Positions 63,534 through 64,000 of a stretch of 64,000 nucleotides of DNA are shown piece after piece. This DNA comes from an uncultured Lacticaseibacillus sp. (GTDB lineage Bacteria > Bacillota > Bacilli > Lactobacillales > Lactobacillaceae). The stretch covers positions 1 through 64,000 of the forward strand of contig CAKRNG010000007.1 of NCBI GenBank assembly GCA_934370925.1. The letters run 5' to 3'. The position numbers and the translations under genes are program-made. Each line of letters begins with the position of its first letter. The stretch's first letter is position 1. Under the pieces are notes generated by a model. It did not search any database. It saw only the letters and a list, made by a program, of their open reading frames with translations, and was not told the DNA's origin.

Positions 63534-64000
<467 letters not shown>

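Overview
The window comes from a Lactobacillaceae chromosome, probably close to the Lacticaseibacillus casei group, with moderately high GC for that family. The best evidence is a 316-residue thymidylate synthase with the insertion and catalytic Cys198 known from L. casei. The gene order metG-tatD-rnmV-rsmA-veg-ispE-purR-glmU, the ppx-ppk-ppx operon and frequent GTG/TTG starts behind strong ribosome binding sites agree with this. No phage genes, intact IS elements or CRISPR arrays were seen. There is one tRNA gene (Thr-GGU) and no rRNA.

Layout. 0.6-6.5 kb: a complete oligopeptide ABC importer (oppBCDF, then oppA as a separate unit). 6.7-13.9 kb: MarR regulator, HD phosphohydrolase, tRNA-Thr, CPBP protease, HelD-type helicase, trpS, Nudix hydrolase, with a cluster of DnaA-box-like nonamers at 13.2-13.4 kb. 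14-17.7 kb: metE-metF behind a T-box leader. 18-24.3 kb: deoxynucleoside kinase, a broken DUF4097 gene, lemA/TPM pair, alpha-carbonic anhydrase, a membrane protein. 24.7-31 kb: MATE exporter, thyA-folA, and a pair joining a degenerate EAL-domain membrane protein to a processive family-2 glycosyltransferase. 31-36 kb: polyphosphate operon. 36-41 kb: two overlapping Rgg-like regulators behind a perfect 22-bp inverted repeat, a secreted DUF1002 protein and an unrecognised gene. 41-49.9 kb: MFS exporter, LytTR/LiaF-like pair, tandem HExxH-type paralogues, TMEM175-like channel, Nudix, DUF72, ThrE-like exporter. 50.7-53 kb: PadR regulator plus MFS drug exporter. 53-64 kb: housekeeping block from metG to the start of glmU.

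The most unusual property is in the intergenic DNA. At least four families of modular palindromic repeats (called A, B, C, D and a large fold-back E here) recur throughout and nest inside one another. Between copies, helix sequences differ but complementarity is kept, while particular loops stay constant. This compensatory pattern points to selection on folded RNA or single-stranded DNA, or to hairpin-based mobilisation. Module B is the clearest: a three-helix hairpin with two conserved internal-loop strands.

Other signals: a roughly 105-nt hairpin in the glmU leader, a TTGGG array able to form a G-quadruplex, a 64-bp tandem repeat, a candidate small RNA upstream of the Rgg genes, and a 31-codon ORF overlapping the purR start. 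All functional calls rest on reading motifs and context by eye; no database search was possible.
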